Assembly: GCA_964523395.1 (NCBI GenBank)
Contig: CAZFXS010000022.1
Span: forward strand, 1-35,212
Reading direction: 5' to 3'
Origin: JANYJZ01 sp964523395
GTDB taxonomy: Bacteria; Bacteroidota; Ignavibacteria; UBA10030; SZUA-254
Length of the DNA: 35,212 nt
The position numbers and the translations under genes are program-made. The notes beneath the pieces are model-generated. The model saw only the letters and a list, made by a program, of their open reading frames with translations, did not search any database and was not told where the DNA came from. Every line of letters starts with the position of its first letter. The first letter of the stretch is position 1. Of the stretch, positions 7,443 to 14,594 are shown piece by piece.

Positions 7443-8165
7443 ATGGAAAACAGATCAGCATTGTCATCGGTTTTTTGGGGGCTATTTATCGGCGTCGGCA
7501 TAACCGTTGCCGGATTCGCCATCGGGCATGGCATTTACGCAAGCCGGACAGCCGACCGTGCCGTCAGCGTGCGGGGACTCGCCGAACGCGAAGTCGATGC
7601 CGATCTTGCCATCTGGCCTATCGCGTTTAAAGATGCCGGCAATGACCTGGCATTGCTGCAATCAAGTGTCGACGCGAAGCGTGAAACGATTTCCCAATTT
7701 CTTGAGTCGGAAGGATTTTCGAAAAATGAAATTTCTTATTCGGCAACCAAGATTAACGATGTCCAGGCTGAAATGTACGGTAACGCACAAACCGCGGCAA
7801 AATTCCGGTACGTGGCGCAGGCAGCTGTGACACTCCGGTCGCATAATGTCGCCGGCGTAAAAAAATCCATTGAACGTTCCGGACTGCTGATTGCCAAAGG
7901 CGTTGCAGTCGCTGAAAGCTGGGAAAGCCGCACACAGTTTCTCTTTACCGGATTAAATAAAATAAAGCCCGGCATGATTGAAGAAGCCACAAAGAGCGCC
8001 CGTGAAGCTGCGGAGAAATTCGCAAGTGATTCGGGAAGCAAGGTGGGAAAAATCAAGAGCGCGTCTCAGGGTTTGTTTGAAGTGACCGACCGTGACGCCA
8101 ACTCACCCGACCGTAAACTGGTCCGCGTAGTGACAAGAGTGGATTATTTTTTGATTGACGAGTAG
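7443..8165 (+). CDS. SIMPL-domain (DUF541) protein
   Basis: A 240-residue protein of the SIMPL/DUF541 family. I start it at 7443 (MENRSALSSVFWGLF); the longer frame overlaps the upstream gene out of frame. A single hydrophobic segment at about residues 8-28 is an uncleaved anchor or signal sequence. It is followed by the family's opening AVSVRGLAEREVDADLAIWPI. The rest alternates strands and Ala-rich helices as expected, including a helix-rich EEATKSAREAAEKFA stretch and a terminal VVTRVDYFLID strand. SIMPL proteins are periplasmic or extracellular in bacteria; their molecular role is poorly defined and some are tied to oxidative stress. It lies 26 bases after the Cys-rich gene and is probably in the same transcript. 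Confidence 0.88.
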   Translation: MENRSALSSVFWGLFIGVGITVAGFAIGHGIYASRTADRAVSVRGLAEREVDADLAIWPIAFKDAGNDLALLQSSVDAKRETISQFLESEGFSKNEISYSATKINDVQAEMYGNAQTAAKFRYVAQAAVTLRSHNVAGVKKSIERSGLLIAKGVAVAESWESRTQFLFTGLNKIKPGMIEEATKSAREAAEKFASDSGSKVGKIKSASQGLFEVTDRDANSPDRKLVRVVTRVDYFLIDE

Positions 8166-8218
8166 GTGATTGAACTCAGCAAATTCAAACAACATTTAAC
8201 GGATAACTTTTTTTTGCC

Positions 8219-8713
8219 ATGAAACTCTTCGTAAAAATACTAAAATGGCTTTTTGTTGTACTGGTCATTGCTTTTGTAGGAATACAATTCATACCGATAT
8301 CAAGTTCAAACCCGACATATGATCCTTCAAAAACCATCCAAGCAACGATGAACATTCCGCCGGAAGTGACGGCGATATTTGTACGGGCATGCAACGACTG
8401 CCATTCTTCGCAAACAACCTGGCCGTGGTACAACAACGTCGCACCGGTATCATGGTGGCTCGCGGACCATGTGAACGATGCGCGCAGGCATCTCTCATTT
8501 TCGGAATGGGGAACGTATAAACCAAGAAGAGTGGAAGTAAAACTGAAAGAAATCTGTGACGAAGTTACATCGGGAGAAATGCCTCTCGGTTCCTATCTTA
8601 TCATGCACCCCTCGGCAAAATTAACCGAGGCGGACAAACAATTGCTTTGTAATTGGGCAAACCAGGAACTTGAGCGGGTGAAAGCAAGTCAACCACCGGA
8701 CCCTGAGGAGTAG
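8219..8713 (+). CDS. Haem-binding domain protein with a CxxCH motif
   Basis: A 164-residue membrane-anchored protein. Residues 5-27 form one N-terminal hydrophobic helix, followed by a periplasmic domain. CNDCH at residues 58-62 is a c-type haem attachment site. The surrounding text (V-x-x-I-F-x-R-A-C-x-D-C-H-S, then TTWPWY and PVSWWLADHVNDARRHLSFSEW) matches the Haem_bd family common in Bacteroidota. A late block GEMPLGSYLIMHPSAKLTEADK supplies Met residues that could serve as the distal haem ligand, as in the family. A role in periplasmic electron transfer or haem sensing is inferred. No strong ribosome-binding site is visible, which is usual in this phylum. Confidence 0.88.
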   Translation: MKLFVKILKWLFVVLVIAFVGIQFIPISSSNPTYDPSKTIQATMNIPPEVTAIFVRACNDCHSSQTTWPWYNNVAPVSWWLADHVNDARRHLSFSEWGTYKPRRVEVKLKEICDEVTSGEMPLGSYLIMHPSAKLTEADKQLLCNWANQELERVKASQPPDPEE

Positions 8714-8750
8714 CTTTTGATTTTTCCTCTGTGACTCTGCGGTGATTTTC

Positions 8751-9209
8751 TTATTCCCTGACCTCAATGGTATTTGAAAGCTCATCGGTATCCCCCGCCT
8801 TGCGGGGAAAATGTTCCTTCAACACCTTGCCAACCATACCGACACCTTTTACAAGGCCGTTTTTGTAATTCCCCTGTTTAAAATCTTCTATCATCGCGTT
8901 CACAATTCCTTCCCATACACCGCTGTTCACTTTTTCATTGATGCCCTGATCGGCGACAATGCGCAATTCACGCGATGAGAGAAGAACAAAGATGAGTACG
9001 CCGGTCCGCTCGCGGGTTTTTTCCATACCGAGACGATGAAAATCCTCCAGTGCCAGATCTTCAACGGTGCGGTTGCGTTCCTTCCATTTTCTGCGGTAAA
9101 CTAGGCTAACCCTGATTTCGCCGATGGTCTCTTTTTCTGCCTCAGCAATCGAATCCATCACGAAGCGGAAGTCGTCCCTAGAAAGATATTTTTTCAGGAA
9201 ATTCATCAT
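8751..9209 (-). CDS. TPM-domain protein (second of the lemA cluster)
   Basis: A protein of about 152 residues. The start is one of two adjacent ATGs at 9209 and 9206. The extra N-terminal reading in the longer frame is Ala/Gly-rich noise from the opposite reading of the preceding gene's glycine tail. The sequence is a TPM domain: FRFVMDSIAEAEKETIGEIRVSLVYRRK opens the fold, RTGVLIFVLLSSRELRIVADQGINEKV is the conserved core with D-x-G-I-x-x-K, and KNGLVKGVGMVGKVLKEHFP closes it. There is no signal peptide or transmembrane helix, unlike its neighbour. It lies 25 bases after the stop of the larger TPM gene and is presumably the last gene of the lemA operon. TPM proteins act with LemA, possibly in envelope quality control, but no activity is assured. 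Confidence 0.85.
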   Translation of the reverse strand: MMNFLKKYLSRDDFRFVMDSIAEAEKETIGEIRVSLVYRRKWKERNRTVEDLALEDFHRLGMEKTRERTGVLIFVLLSSRELRIVADQGINEKVNSGVWEGIVNAMIEDFKQGNYKNGLVKGVGMVGKVLKEHFPRKAGDTDELSNTIEVRE

Positions 9210-9234
9210 CAGTATTGATATACTTTCAACATAA

Positions 9235-9987
9235 TCACCATCGCCCGCTCGCGCCGCCGCCGCCGAAACTGCCGCCTCCTCCGCTGAATCCGCCACCACC
9301 GCCAAAGCTTCCACCGCCGAACCCGCCACTGCTGAATCCCCCGCCACCAAACCCTCCGCCGCCAAATCCGCCCCAATGTCCACCCGAACCAATATAACGA
9401 CGTCGACTCCTAAGCACATTAAACATAATCATCAGCAGGGTAATAATCACAATCAGGGATACGGGGAATCCTTTTTGATTTCGTTTTTCCTTCCCTCCGT
9501 CACCGGTAAATTCGCCGCGTGTCGCCGCGATAGCCGCATCGATGCCGGCATCAATTCCTTCATAAAAATTTCCGTCACGGAATTCCGGAATGATGACTCT
9601 GCGGATAATCTGATCGCAGACCGCGTCAGGCATTCGCCCTTCCAGTCCGTACCCGACTTCAAACCTGAGTGCGCGGTCTTCCTTTGCGATGAGCAAAAGG
9701 ATTCCGTTGTCGCGGCCTTTCTTTCCTAATTTATTCGCTTCGGCAACACGCAGACTGTACTGCTCGATGGTTTCTTCGCCGGAAGTCGGGACAACGACCA
9801 CAACGATTTGGTTGGAAGAGGAATCTTCAAATGCCGACAGCTTGTGTTCAAGTGAGCGGATTTGAGAAGGTGACAGCGTACCGGTAAAGTCGGTGATGCG
9901 GCGCTGGAGAATCGGGACTTTCTCCACTTCAGCAAGTGCAACTGTCAGAAAACAACAGAGTGCCGCTATGAGATAAACAACTTTCAT
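9235..9987 (-). CDS. YgcG-family TPM-domain protein with glycine-rich tail
   Basis: A 250-residue exported membrane protein. MKVVYLIAALCCFLTVALAEVEK is a signal peptide. The TPM domain follows, with the hallmarks VPILQRRITDFTGTLSPSQ, QIVVVVVPTSGEETIEQYSLRVA, NGILLLIAKEDRALRFEVGYGLEG and the closing IIRRVIIPEFRDGNFYEGIDAG. One transmembrane helix (about residues 177-193, VSLIVIITLLMIMFNVL) comes next, then a basic patch RSRRR. The last ~50 residues are almost only Gly, Ser and Phe in a GGGFGGG pattern and end GRW. This is the standard YgcG layout. It sits 12 bases after lemA, the usual partner. The domain most likely faces the periplasm and the glycine tail the cytoplasm. Confidence 0.92.
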   Translation of the reverse strand: MKVVYLIAALCCFLTVALAEVEKVPILQRRITDFTGTLSPSQIRSLEHKLSAFEDSSSNQIVVVVVPTSGEETIEQYSLRVAEANKLGKKGRDNGILLLIAKEDRALRFEVGYGLEGRMPDAVCDQIIRRVIIPEFRDGNFYEGIDAGIDAAIAATRGEFTGDGGKEKRNQKGFPVSLIVIITLLMIMFNVLRSRRRYIGSGGHWGGFGGGGFGGGGFSSGGFGGGSFGGGGGFSGGGGSFGGGGASGRW

Positions 9988-9999
9988 TGGAAATATTTA

Positions 10000-10605
10000 T
10001 CAGAACTGGACTTTAGGAGCGCGTTCAGCACCTTCATCGGCCTGGAAATATTGCTTCTGCCCGAATCCCATCATGCCGGCAATGAACGAAGCGGGAAACA
10101 CGCGTACGCGAACGTTATAATCCTGCACCACTTCATTGAACCGTTTACGTTCGACGGCGATGCGGTTTTCCGTTCCTTCTAATTGCGCTTGGAGCTGCAT
10201 GAAATTCTCGTTGGCTTTCAGTTGAGGATAATTTTCCGCAACGGCAAGGAGCCGCGACAGGGCAGAGGAAAGTCCGGACTGCGCTTCCTGGAACTGCTTG
10301 AATGCCTGCGGATCTTTCAGGACTTCCGGCGTTACCTGTAATTTACCAACGCTTGACCGGGCTTCGGCAACTTTCTCGAACACTTCTTTCTCATGTTCGG
10401 CATATCCTTTCACCGTCGAGACAAGATTCGGGATAAGATCGAGACGCCGCTGATACTGGTTTTGCACCTGCGCCCATGCCTGGTTCACGCCTTCATCAAG
10501 CTTCACGAGTGAATTATAAACACCCGTACCCCAGCTGAATATACCGAACGCGAGCAACAGCAATCCGCCAAGGACGGCAAGAAGAATAATAGTGCCTTTT
10601 TTCAT
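10000..10605 (-). CDS. lemA: LemA family protein
   Basis: A 201-residue LemA-family protein with one N-terminal transmembrane helix (about residues 5-25, ILLAVLGGLLLLAFGIFSW) and a long helical-bundle domain. The family hallmarks are present: YNSLVKLDEGVNQAWAQV, QYQRRLDLIPNLVSTVKGYAEHE, then a Glu/Gln-rich coil, YPQLKANENFMQLQAQLEGTENRIAVERKRFNE and the terminal VRVFPASFIAGMMGF. The length is normal. It heads an operon with two TPM-domain genes and has its own putative promoter. LemA proteins are membrane anchored and of unsettled function. The recurrent neighbourhood with YgcG-type proteins suggests a joint envelope role. Confidence 0.94.
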   Translation of the reverse strand: MKKGTIILLAVLGGLLLLAFGIFSWGTGVYNSLVKLDEGVNQAWAQVQNQYQRRLDLIPNLVSTVKGYAEHEKEVFEKVAEARSSVGKLQVTPEVLKDPQAFKQFQEAQSGLSSALSRLLAVAENYPQLKANENFMQLQAQLEGTENRIAVERKRFNEVVQDYNVRVRVFPASFIAGMMGFGQKQYFQADEGAERAPKVQF

Positions 10606-10660
10606 TGTCGAAAACCTTTCAAAATAATGGAGATTACACGTAAGTTGTCTATTCGTAGAG

Positions 10661-10691
10661 TAAACGTAAAGAAATAATGTATGCGATGCAA
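10661..10691 (-). promoter_or_regulatory. Putative Bacteroidota-type promoter of the lemA operon
   Basis: On the minus strand TTG (10689-10691) is followed after 20 bases by TACGTTTA (10661-10668), one mismatch from the TAnnTTTG element. It would start transcription about 50 bases before lemA. Confidence 0.5.
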
Positions 10692-10716
10692 TTTATCGCG
10701 GGAAGGATAATAACAG

Positions 10717-10747
10717 AAAAGCCCGAGGAACTCCCCGGGCTTTTTTT
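10717..10747. terminator. Bidirectional rho-independent terminator
   Basis: GCCCGAGG (10721-10728) pairs with CCCCGGGC (10733-10740) around the loop AACT, with one A/C mismatch. The plus side ends in seven T (10741-10747) and the minus side in TTTTCTGTT. On the minus strand it lies 60 bases beyond the stop of the PilB-type gene, which it most likely ends. Confidence 0.85.
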
Positions 10748-10807
10748 GTTCCGGCAACTGGGAGGGTCGCTTGTCTACAGAGCGTCCAGTATGCCTTTGT
10801 GTTACGG

Positions 10808-12754
10808 TTACTCGTCGAGCATCATGCCTTCCACATTTTCCATGGAGGTAACGCCTTCACGCACCAGGTTCATCGCGGAATGTTTCAGGGTCTTCATCCC
10901 GTTCTGAAGAGCATGTGTTCGCATCGCGTCTTCATCGATAAAGTCTCTCGACTTCAGGATGAGCTTACGCAGTTCTTTGGTCATCGCCAGGGCTTCAAAG
11001 ATACCAACACGCCCGCGGTAGCCGCGGATACAATGTACGCACCCAACCGGCTTATAGAACTTGGTGTTCTCGATTTCCTGCGGCGTGAATCCGCATTCAA
11101 TCATTAAGTCGTAATCGAGATTTTCTTCCACCACCTTACAACGATCGCAGAGTTTACGGATAAGACGCTGGGCAACGACGATGTTAATCGTATACGCGAG
11201 CAGGAACGGCTCTATTCCCATGTTATACAAACGCGTTATCGCACTGATGGTATCGTTTGTGTGAAGGGTCGAGAAAATTAAGTGACCCGTATTTGCAAGC
11301 TTCACGGCAAGATCTGCTGTGACGCGGTCTCTCATTTCACCGACCATAACCACGTCAGGGTCATGACGCAAAATACCGCGCAAGGCGCCTTCAAAATCGA
11401 GTTTATGATTCAACTTTACCTGACGCGTGCCCTCAATGAGATATTCAACCGGGTCTTCAATGGTGAGAATATTAATTCCCGGGTCCATAATGGTTTGGAT
11501 TGCGGCCAGCTGAGAAGTCGATTTACCACTTCCTGTCGGACCGGTAAAGATAATGATGCCCTGCGGTTTTCGGATGGCTTTCAGAAATATTTCCCTTGTT
11601 TCATCGGGCATGCCCATGGATTCGACGCCTTTTGATGCATCCGCGCCGCGGAGAATACGGATAACAATAGATTCCAGTTTGCTCCGGAGATCGGTGCTGT
11701 AAATCGGCATCGTTGAGAAACGAAAGCGAATCAGTTTGTTATCGACAATACGCTGTCCGAAACCGTCCTGCGACTGGAATTTTTCAAACCGGTCAAGATT
11801 TTTCGCACGATCTTTGATTACTGTAATGACCGCTTCGGCACGGATATCGGTAATAGTACTCCAGAGTGACAACCTGCCATCGATTCTGAAATGAAATTCC
11901 GTGCGTAACGGGCCTTTGGGAATAACGTGAACGTCACTGGCGCCTGTCCGCACGCCGTCGACAAGAACGCCTTCCACGACTTCATTAAGTTTTCCGCGCC
12001 CAATTTCGTCTTCAATCGCGCGCTGGGCTTCCTTTTCGTTTTCTTCACCTTTAAGATCACCGAACGCCTCTTCCGATTCCATGCCGAGCTGTTTCGCACC
12101 TTGATCGAACGCAAGCTGACGCCAGAGTTCATTCCAGTTTGCCAACTCAACATGTTTAATTTCATATTTGGAAATATTAAATGCGCGCGCAACTGTATGC
12201 ACTTCAGGATGCGTTGTATCAGGGGTAATAACAACCAGTTTGTCCTGCCCGTTAGTATATTTTTCAAATGGCAGAATTTTCCTGCGGACGGCAATCTCGT
12301 AATAATTCGGGGGGAGGTTGTTTAACAACTGGCTGATGAATGTGATCTTTTCCTTATCTCCGAATACCGGAGTCGGATCAACTGTTTCGAAGGAATAATA
12401 CCGCGCGACTGTTTTATAAACACTCTCCCTGTCCGCGTTAAGGTCGTCGATCAAAATATCAATGATACGGCGCTTATCGGCGTTGTTCTTCTGGATTTCC
12501 AGAGCCTTATCCATAAGCTCTTTTGTAACAACACCGCGCTCCACCAGTACCTGGTTCAATCTTGGTGACTGAACCTTTTCTTTAGATCCAGCCTCTGCTT
12601 TCAGCGGTGACTTCGCTACTTTCGTATCTTCGAAGAGAAGTTTTTCGGAAGAACCATCATCAGACCCATCCGCTTTCTTCCCCGCCATCCCGACAACATT
12701 GGAGAATCCCGCAAGGAAATTCTTCTTCTTATTTGCATCGTTCATTGTAGACAT
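10808..12754 (-). CDS. GspE/PilB-type secretion or pilus-assembly ATPase
   Basis: A 648-residue hexameric ATPase of the type II secretion/type IV pilus group. The first ~60 residues are low-complexity and charged. Residues ~65-225 are the N-terminal GspE/MshEN-like module (RLNQVLVERGVVTKELMDKAL and the strand-helix block after it). The catalytic half shows Walker A GPTGSGKS (405-412), the Asp box TIEDPVEY (431-438), Walker B DVVMVGEMRD (467-476) and the His box STLHTND (495-501). The four Cys at 536, 539, 572 and 575 form the family's zinc-binding tetracysteine motif, which PilT retraction ATPases lack. So it should power assembly or export, not retraction. GAGGG just before ATG supports the start. 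No pilin, PilC or PilT gene is in the window, so it appears to be a stand-alone locus. Confidence 0.93.
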   Translation of the reverse strand: MSTMNDANKKKNFLAGFSNVVGMAGKKADGSDDGSSEKLLFEDTKVAKSPLKAEAGSKEKVQSPRLNQVLVERGVVTKELMDKALEIQKNNADKRRIIDILIDDLNADRESVYKTVARYYSFETVDPTPVFGDKEKITFISQLLNNLPPNYYEIAVRRKILPFEKYTNGQDKLVVITPDTTHPEVHTVARAFNISKYEIKHVELANWNELWRQLAFDQGAKQLGMESEEAFGDLKGEENEKEAQRAIEDEIGRGKLNEVVEGVLVDGVRTGASDVHVIPKGPLRTEFHFRIDGRLSLWSTITDIRAEAVITVIKDRAKNLDRFEKFQSQDGFGQRIVDNKLIRFRFSTMPIYSTDLRSKLESIVIRILRGADASKGVESMGMPDETREIFLKAIRKPQGIIIFTGPTGSGKSTSQLAAIQTIMDPGINILTIEDPVEYLIEGTRQVKLNHKLDFEGALRGILRHDPDVVMVGEMRDRVTADLAVKLANTGHLIFSTLHTNDTISAITRLYNMGIEPFLLAYTINIVVAQRLIRKLCDRCKVVEENLDYDLMIECGFTPQEIENTKFYKPVGCVHCIRGYRGRVGIFEALAMTKELRKLILKSRDFIDEDAMRTHALQNGMKTLKHSAMNLVREGVTSMENVEGMMLDE

Positions 12755-13050
12755 ATTACCCTCTTTTGTGATTTTGAAAAATAGACGTTTTTCCGTTTCA
12801 CGTTACTAACGCAGGGTAATATTACAAGATATCCTCCCGCAGGCGGTGACGAAGCGCATATACTGTGACCTGAAACATGCGTTTTCCGGTCAGAATCATC
12901 AACAGACTGAAATAACAACCAATGCTAAAAATTTTTAGAAAACGAATGCGGGTAAGAACGCTCTTATTGTCGTGGAAAGTGATTTCAGAAATGTTATCAG
13001 AGGAGTGAAAACAATAATCTTTGCACAAAAATGAACTATTGACCTAAGCC
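12755..13050. other. Non-coding gap upstream of the PilB-type gene
   Basis: About 296 bases hold no convincing gene. CTAAAAATTTTTAG (12925-12938) is a perfect 14-base palindrome. A 68-codon frame with a TTG start on the minus strand (12822-13028) begins 22 bases after the kinase-like gene and has one hydrophobic stretch, but I see no family likeness. The PilB-type promoter should lie here; I could not pick one with confidence. Confidence 0.4.
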
Positions 13051-13599
13051 TCAGGTTTTACCATCCTCGTGAACAGATTGTACTTCGCTGGTAGCTTCGA
13101 GCAATTTTTGCGCCTCGTATGCCTGCAAATCGCGTATCGTATTATGAATGCGCTGCATTGCGCCGTCAATCCGGTCAAGCCACCGCAAAATTTCCTTATC
13201 CGATTCAAACCGGCGGCGGATTTCCTGCGTTGTAACAGAAATAATCGCCAGCGGGTTATTGACGTTATCCTGCAATAGCATGGTAATATCTTTGACAAGT
13301 TCGCCGTAAATCTTTTGGCGATCAAGGACACGCTCTATTGTATGGCGCCTGTTTTTCTCCTCTTCCTGGGCTTTTCTGATTTTTTGAACCTGCAATAACG
13401 CGGCGGCGGCAAGCCATAAAAAGAAGAGCGAATCAAATTGCATCACATAATCAAGCAACGATTTTGGCTTATCCTGATGTTCAAAAAAGTTTACAGATGT
13501 CAGCAAATAATAGAGATAAATCACCACTGCCGCTACAACAACCGGGTACTTTTCAACTATATACCGGGATTTTTGATAGAACGATTTAAAAAAAGACAT
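13051..13599 (-). CDS. Membrane protein with a degenerate histidine-kinase dimerisation domain
   Basis: A 182-residue protein with two N-terminal hydrophobic helices (about 18-34 and 56-72), then a coiled-coil linker (KIRKAQEEEKNRRHTIERVLDRQ). Next comes a helical hairpin resembling the DHp/HisKA fold: LVKDITMLLQDNVNNPLAIIS, then EILRWLDRIDGAMQRIHNTIRDLQ. The NNPLAII stretch fits the H-box, but Asp111 replaces the phosphoacceptor His. The protein ends before any ATP-binding HATPase domain. It therefore cannot autophosphorylate as a normal kinase. It could be a dimerising scaffold, a signalling partner or a kinase remnant. It lies 25 bases after the DUF971 gene and seems to be the last gene of the EVE operon. 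The frame is intact. Confidence 0.7.
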   Translation of the reverse strand: MSFFKSFYQKSRYIVEKYPVVVAAVVIYLYYLLTSVNFFEHQDKPKSLLDYVMQFDSLFFLWLAAAALLQVQKIRKAQEEEKNRRHTIERVLDRQKIYGELVKDITMLLQDNVNNPLAIISVTTQEIRRRFESDKEILRWLDRIDGAMQRIHNTIRDLQAYEAQKLLEATSEVQSVHEDGKT

Positions 13600-13624
13600 T
13601 GTTTTACTCTTCAGGTAATGATGA

Positions 13625-13975
13625 TTATTCTTTATACTGTTGTGATGCCTGCACCCGGTGCCGCATACACTCTTCGCACGGACATGATTCCCTCAATCGG
13701 TCCCAGGTATAAATTCCCATCGAATGCCCGTCGCCCCACTCACACTGCATTGCGTACGACCCGACAAGCGATACAGATCGCAATTCATAACGTCCGGGAG
13801 TTGAACGATCTGCCGGCGGGGGTTCGTAACTGTACAATAATACCGTTTCGCCTTTACAGCCGGCACACGGACAGGAATCTCTAAGCGACTCTATTGTATA
13901 TGTACTCTTGTGTCCGTCCTCCCATTGAATCTGCAAATCACGATCATTCATTCGCTTAACAGCTTTAGGTTTCAT
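13625..13975 (-). CDS. DUF971 (GBBH-like N-terminal domain) protein
   Basis: A 116-residue stand-alone DUF971 protein, a fold also found at the N terminus of gamma-butyrobetaine hydroxylases. The family pattern is clear: LQIQWEDGHKSTYTIESLRDSCPCAGC at the start, then YAMQCEWGDGHSMGIYTWDRLRESCPCEEC near the end. Cys35, Cys37 and Cys40, plus Cys98, Cys100 and Cys103, give two C-P-C-x-x-C clusters that could bind zinc or an iron-sulphur cluster. Stand-alone forms occur beside iron-sulphur assembly genes in other bacteria, which suggests a link to cluster handling, though not proven. It sits in the middle of a three-gene operon, 25 bases from each neighbour. Confidence 0.88.
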   Translation of the reverse strand: MKPKAVKRMNDRDLQIQWEDGHKSTYTIESLRDSCPCAGCKGETVLLYSYEPPPADRSTPGRYELRSVSLVGSYAMQCEWGDGHSMGIYTWDRLRESCPCEECMRHRVQASQQYKE

Positions 13976-14000
13976 ACTATCTGTGCAGTCCCTTGTTCCG

Positions 14001-14405
14001 CTACTTCGACATTTTGATGAGATGTGACCATACTTGTGAACTCACAGGCATCACCGACAATCTTGGAAGCCTGACTAATTCAAACGACGCGAGGTCTTTT
14101 ACTTGTTTGATTTCCGATAAAGCAACAGGATGTTTCAAGCGTTCTTTCGGTTTGATATCAATGACAACGAGTTTTTTATCTTTGGATTTGGGATCAGGAT
14201 ACGCGTTCGACGAGATTGACGCAATACCGACAATCGCTTTTTCATCACCGGTATGATAAATAAACGCAAGGTCCCCTTTTTTCATTGTACGAAGATGCTT
14301 TAGCGCCAGATTATTTGTCACACCATCCCAAACTGCACGTCCATCCCGTTCAAGAGTATCATACGAATAGACAGAAGGTTCTGTTTTTAATAACCATGAA
14401 GACAT
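14001..14405 (-). CDS. EVE-domain protein
   Basis: A 134-residue EVE-domain protein of the PUA-like fold. The signature is nearly complete: SSWLLKTEPSVYSYDTLER at the N terminus, AVWDGVTNNLALKHLRTMKKGDLAFIYHTG and then AIVGIASISSNAYPDP. The length matches single-domain bacterial members. EVE domains bind modified bases in DNA or RNA and occur both in housekeeping contexts and in modification-dependent defence. Here it heads a short operon with DUF971 and a kinase-like membrane protein, with no nuclease or methyltransferase beside it, so a defence role is not supported. The last 20 residues are less conserved than in typical members. Confidence 0.92.
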   Translation of the reverse strand: MSSWLLKTEPSVYSYDTLERDGRAVWDGVTNNLALKHLRTMKKGDLAFIYHTGDEKAIVGIASISSNAYPDPKSKDKKLVVIDIKPKERLKHPVALSEIKQVKDLASFELVRLPRLSVMPVSSQVWSHLIKMSK

Positions 14406-14526
14406 AGTAGCCTGTTTCCGTAAAAATGAATATCAATGCAGCCGTTTACTGCTAATGAAGCATGAAAAGGATACAAAATGGAGATGATAGAAGCAAGAAT
14501 TATCCTCTATTTCAGACAATTTCGTA

Positions 14527-14557
14527 TTGAATATCACAGTCGAATTGCCTACTTTAG
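14527..14557 (+). promoter_or_regulatory. Putative promoter of the first choice-of-anchor B gene
   Basis: TTG (14527-14529) is followed after 20 bases by TACTTTAG (14550-14557), close to TAnnTTTG. Transcription would begin about 30 bases before the start codon at 14595. Confidence 0.45.
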
Positions 14558-14594
14558 TTCACACAGGAAATGAATCGTGCCGGACGGAGTATCA

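Noticed and set aside
9215..9397. Proline-rich plus-strand frame
   Set aside because: It is the complement of the glycine-rich tail of the YgcG-type protein.
12822..13028. 68-codon minus-strand frame with TTG start
   Set aside because: It is spaced like an operon member, with one hydrophobic stretch, but it has no recognisable family and no ribosome-binding site.
14001..14405. EVE domain as part of a defence island
   Set aside because: No nuclease, methyltransferase or helicase lies nearby; the neighbours are DUF971 and a kinase-like membrane protein.
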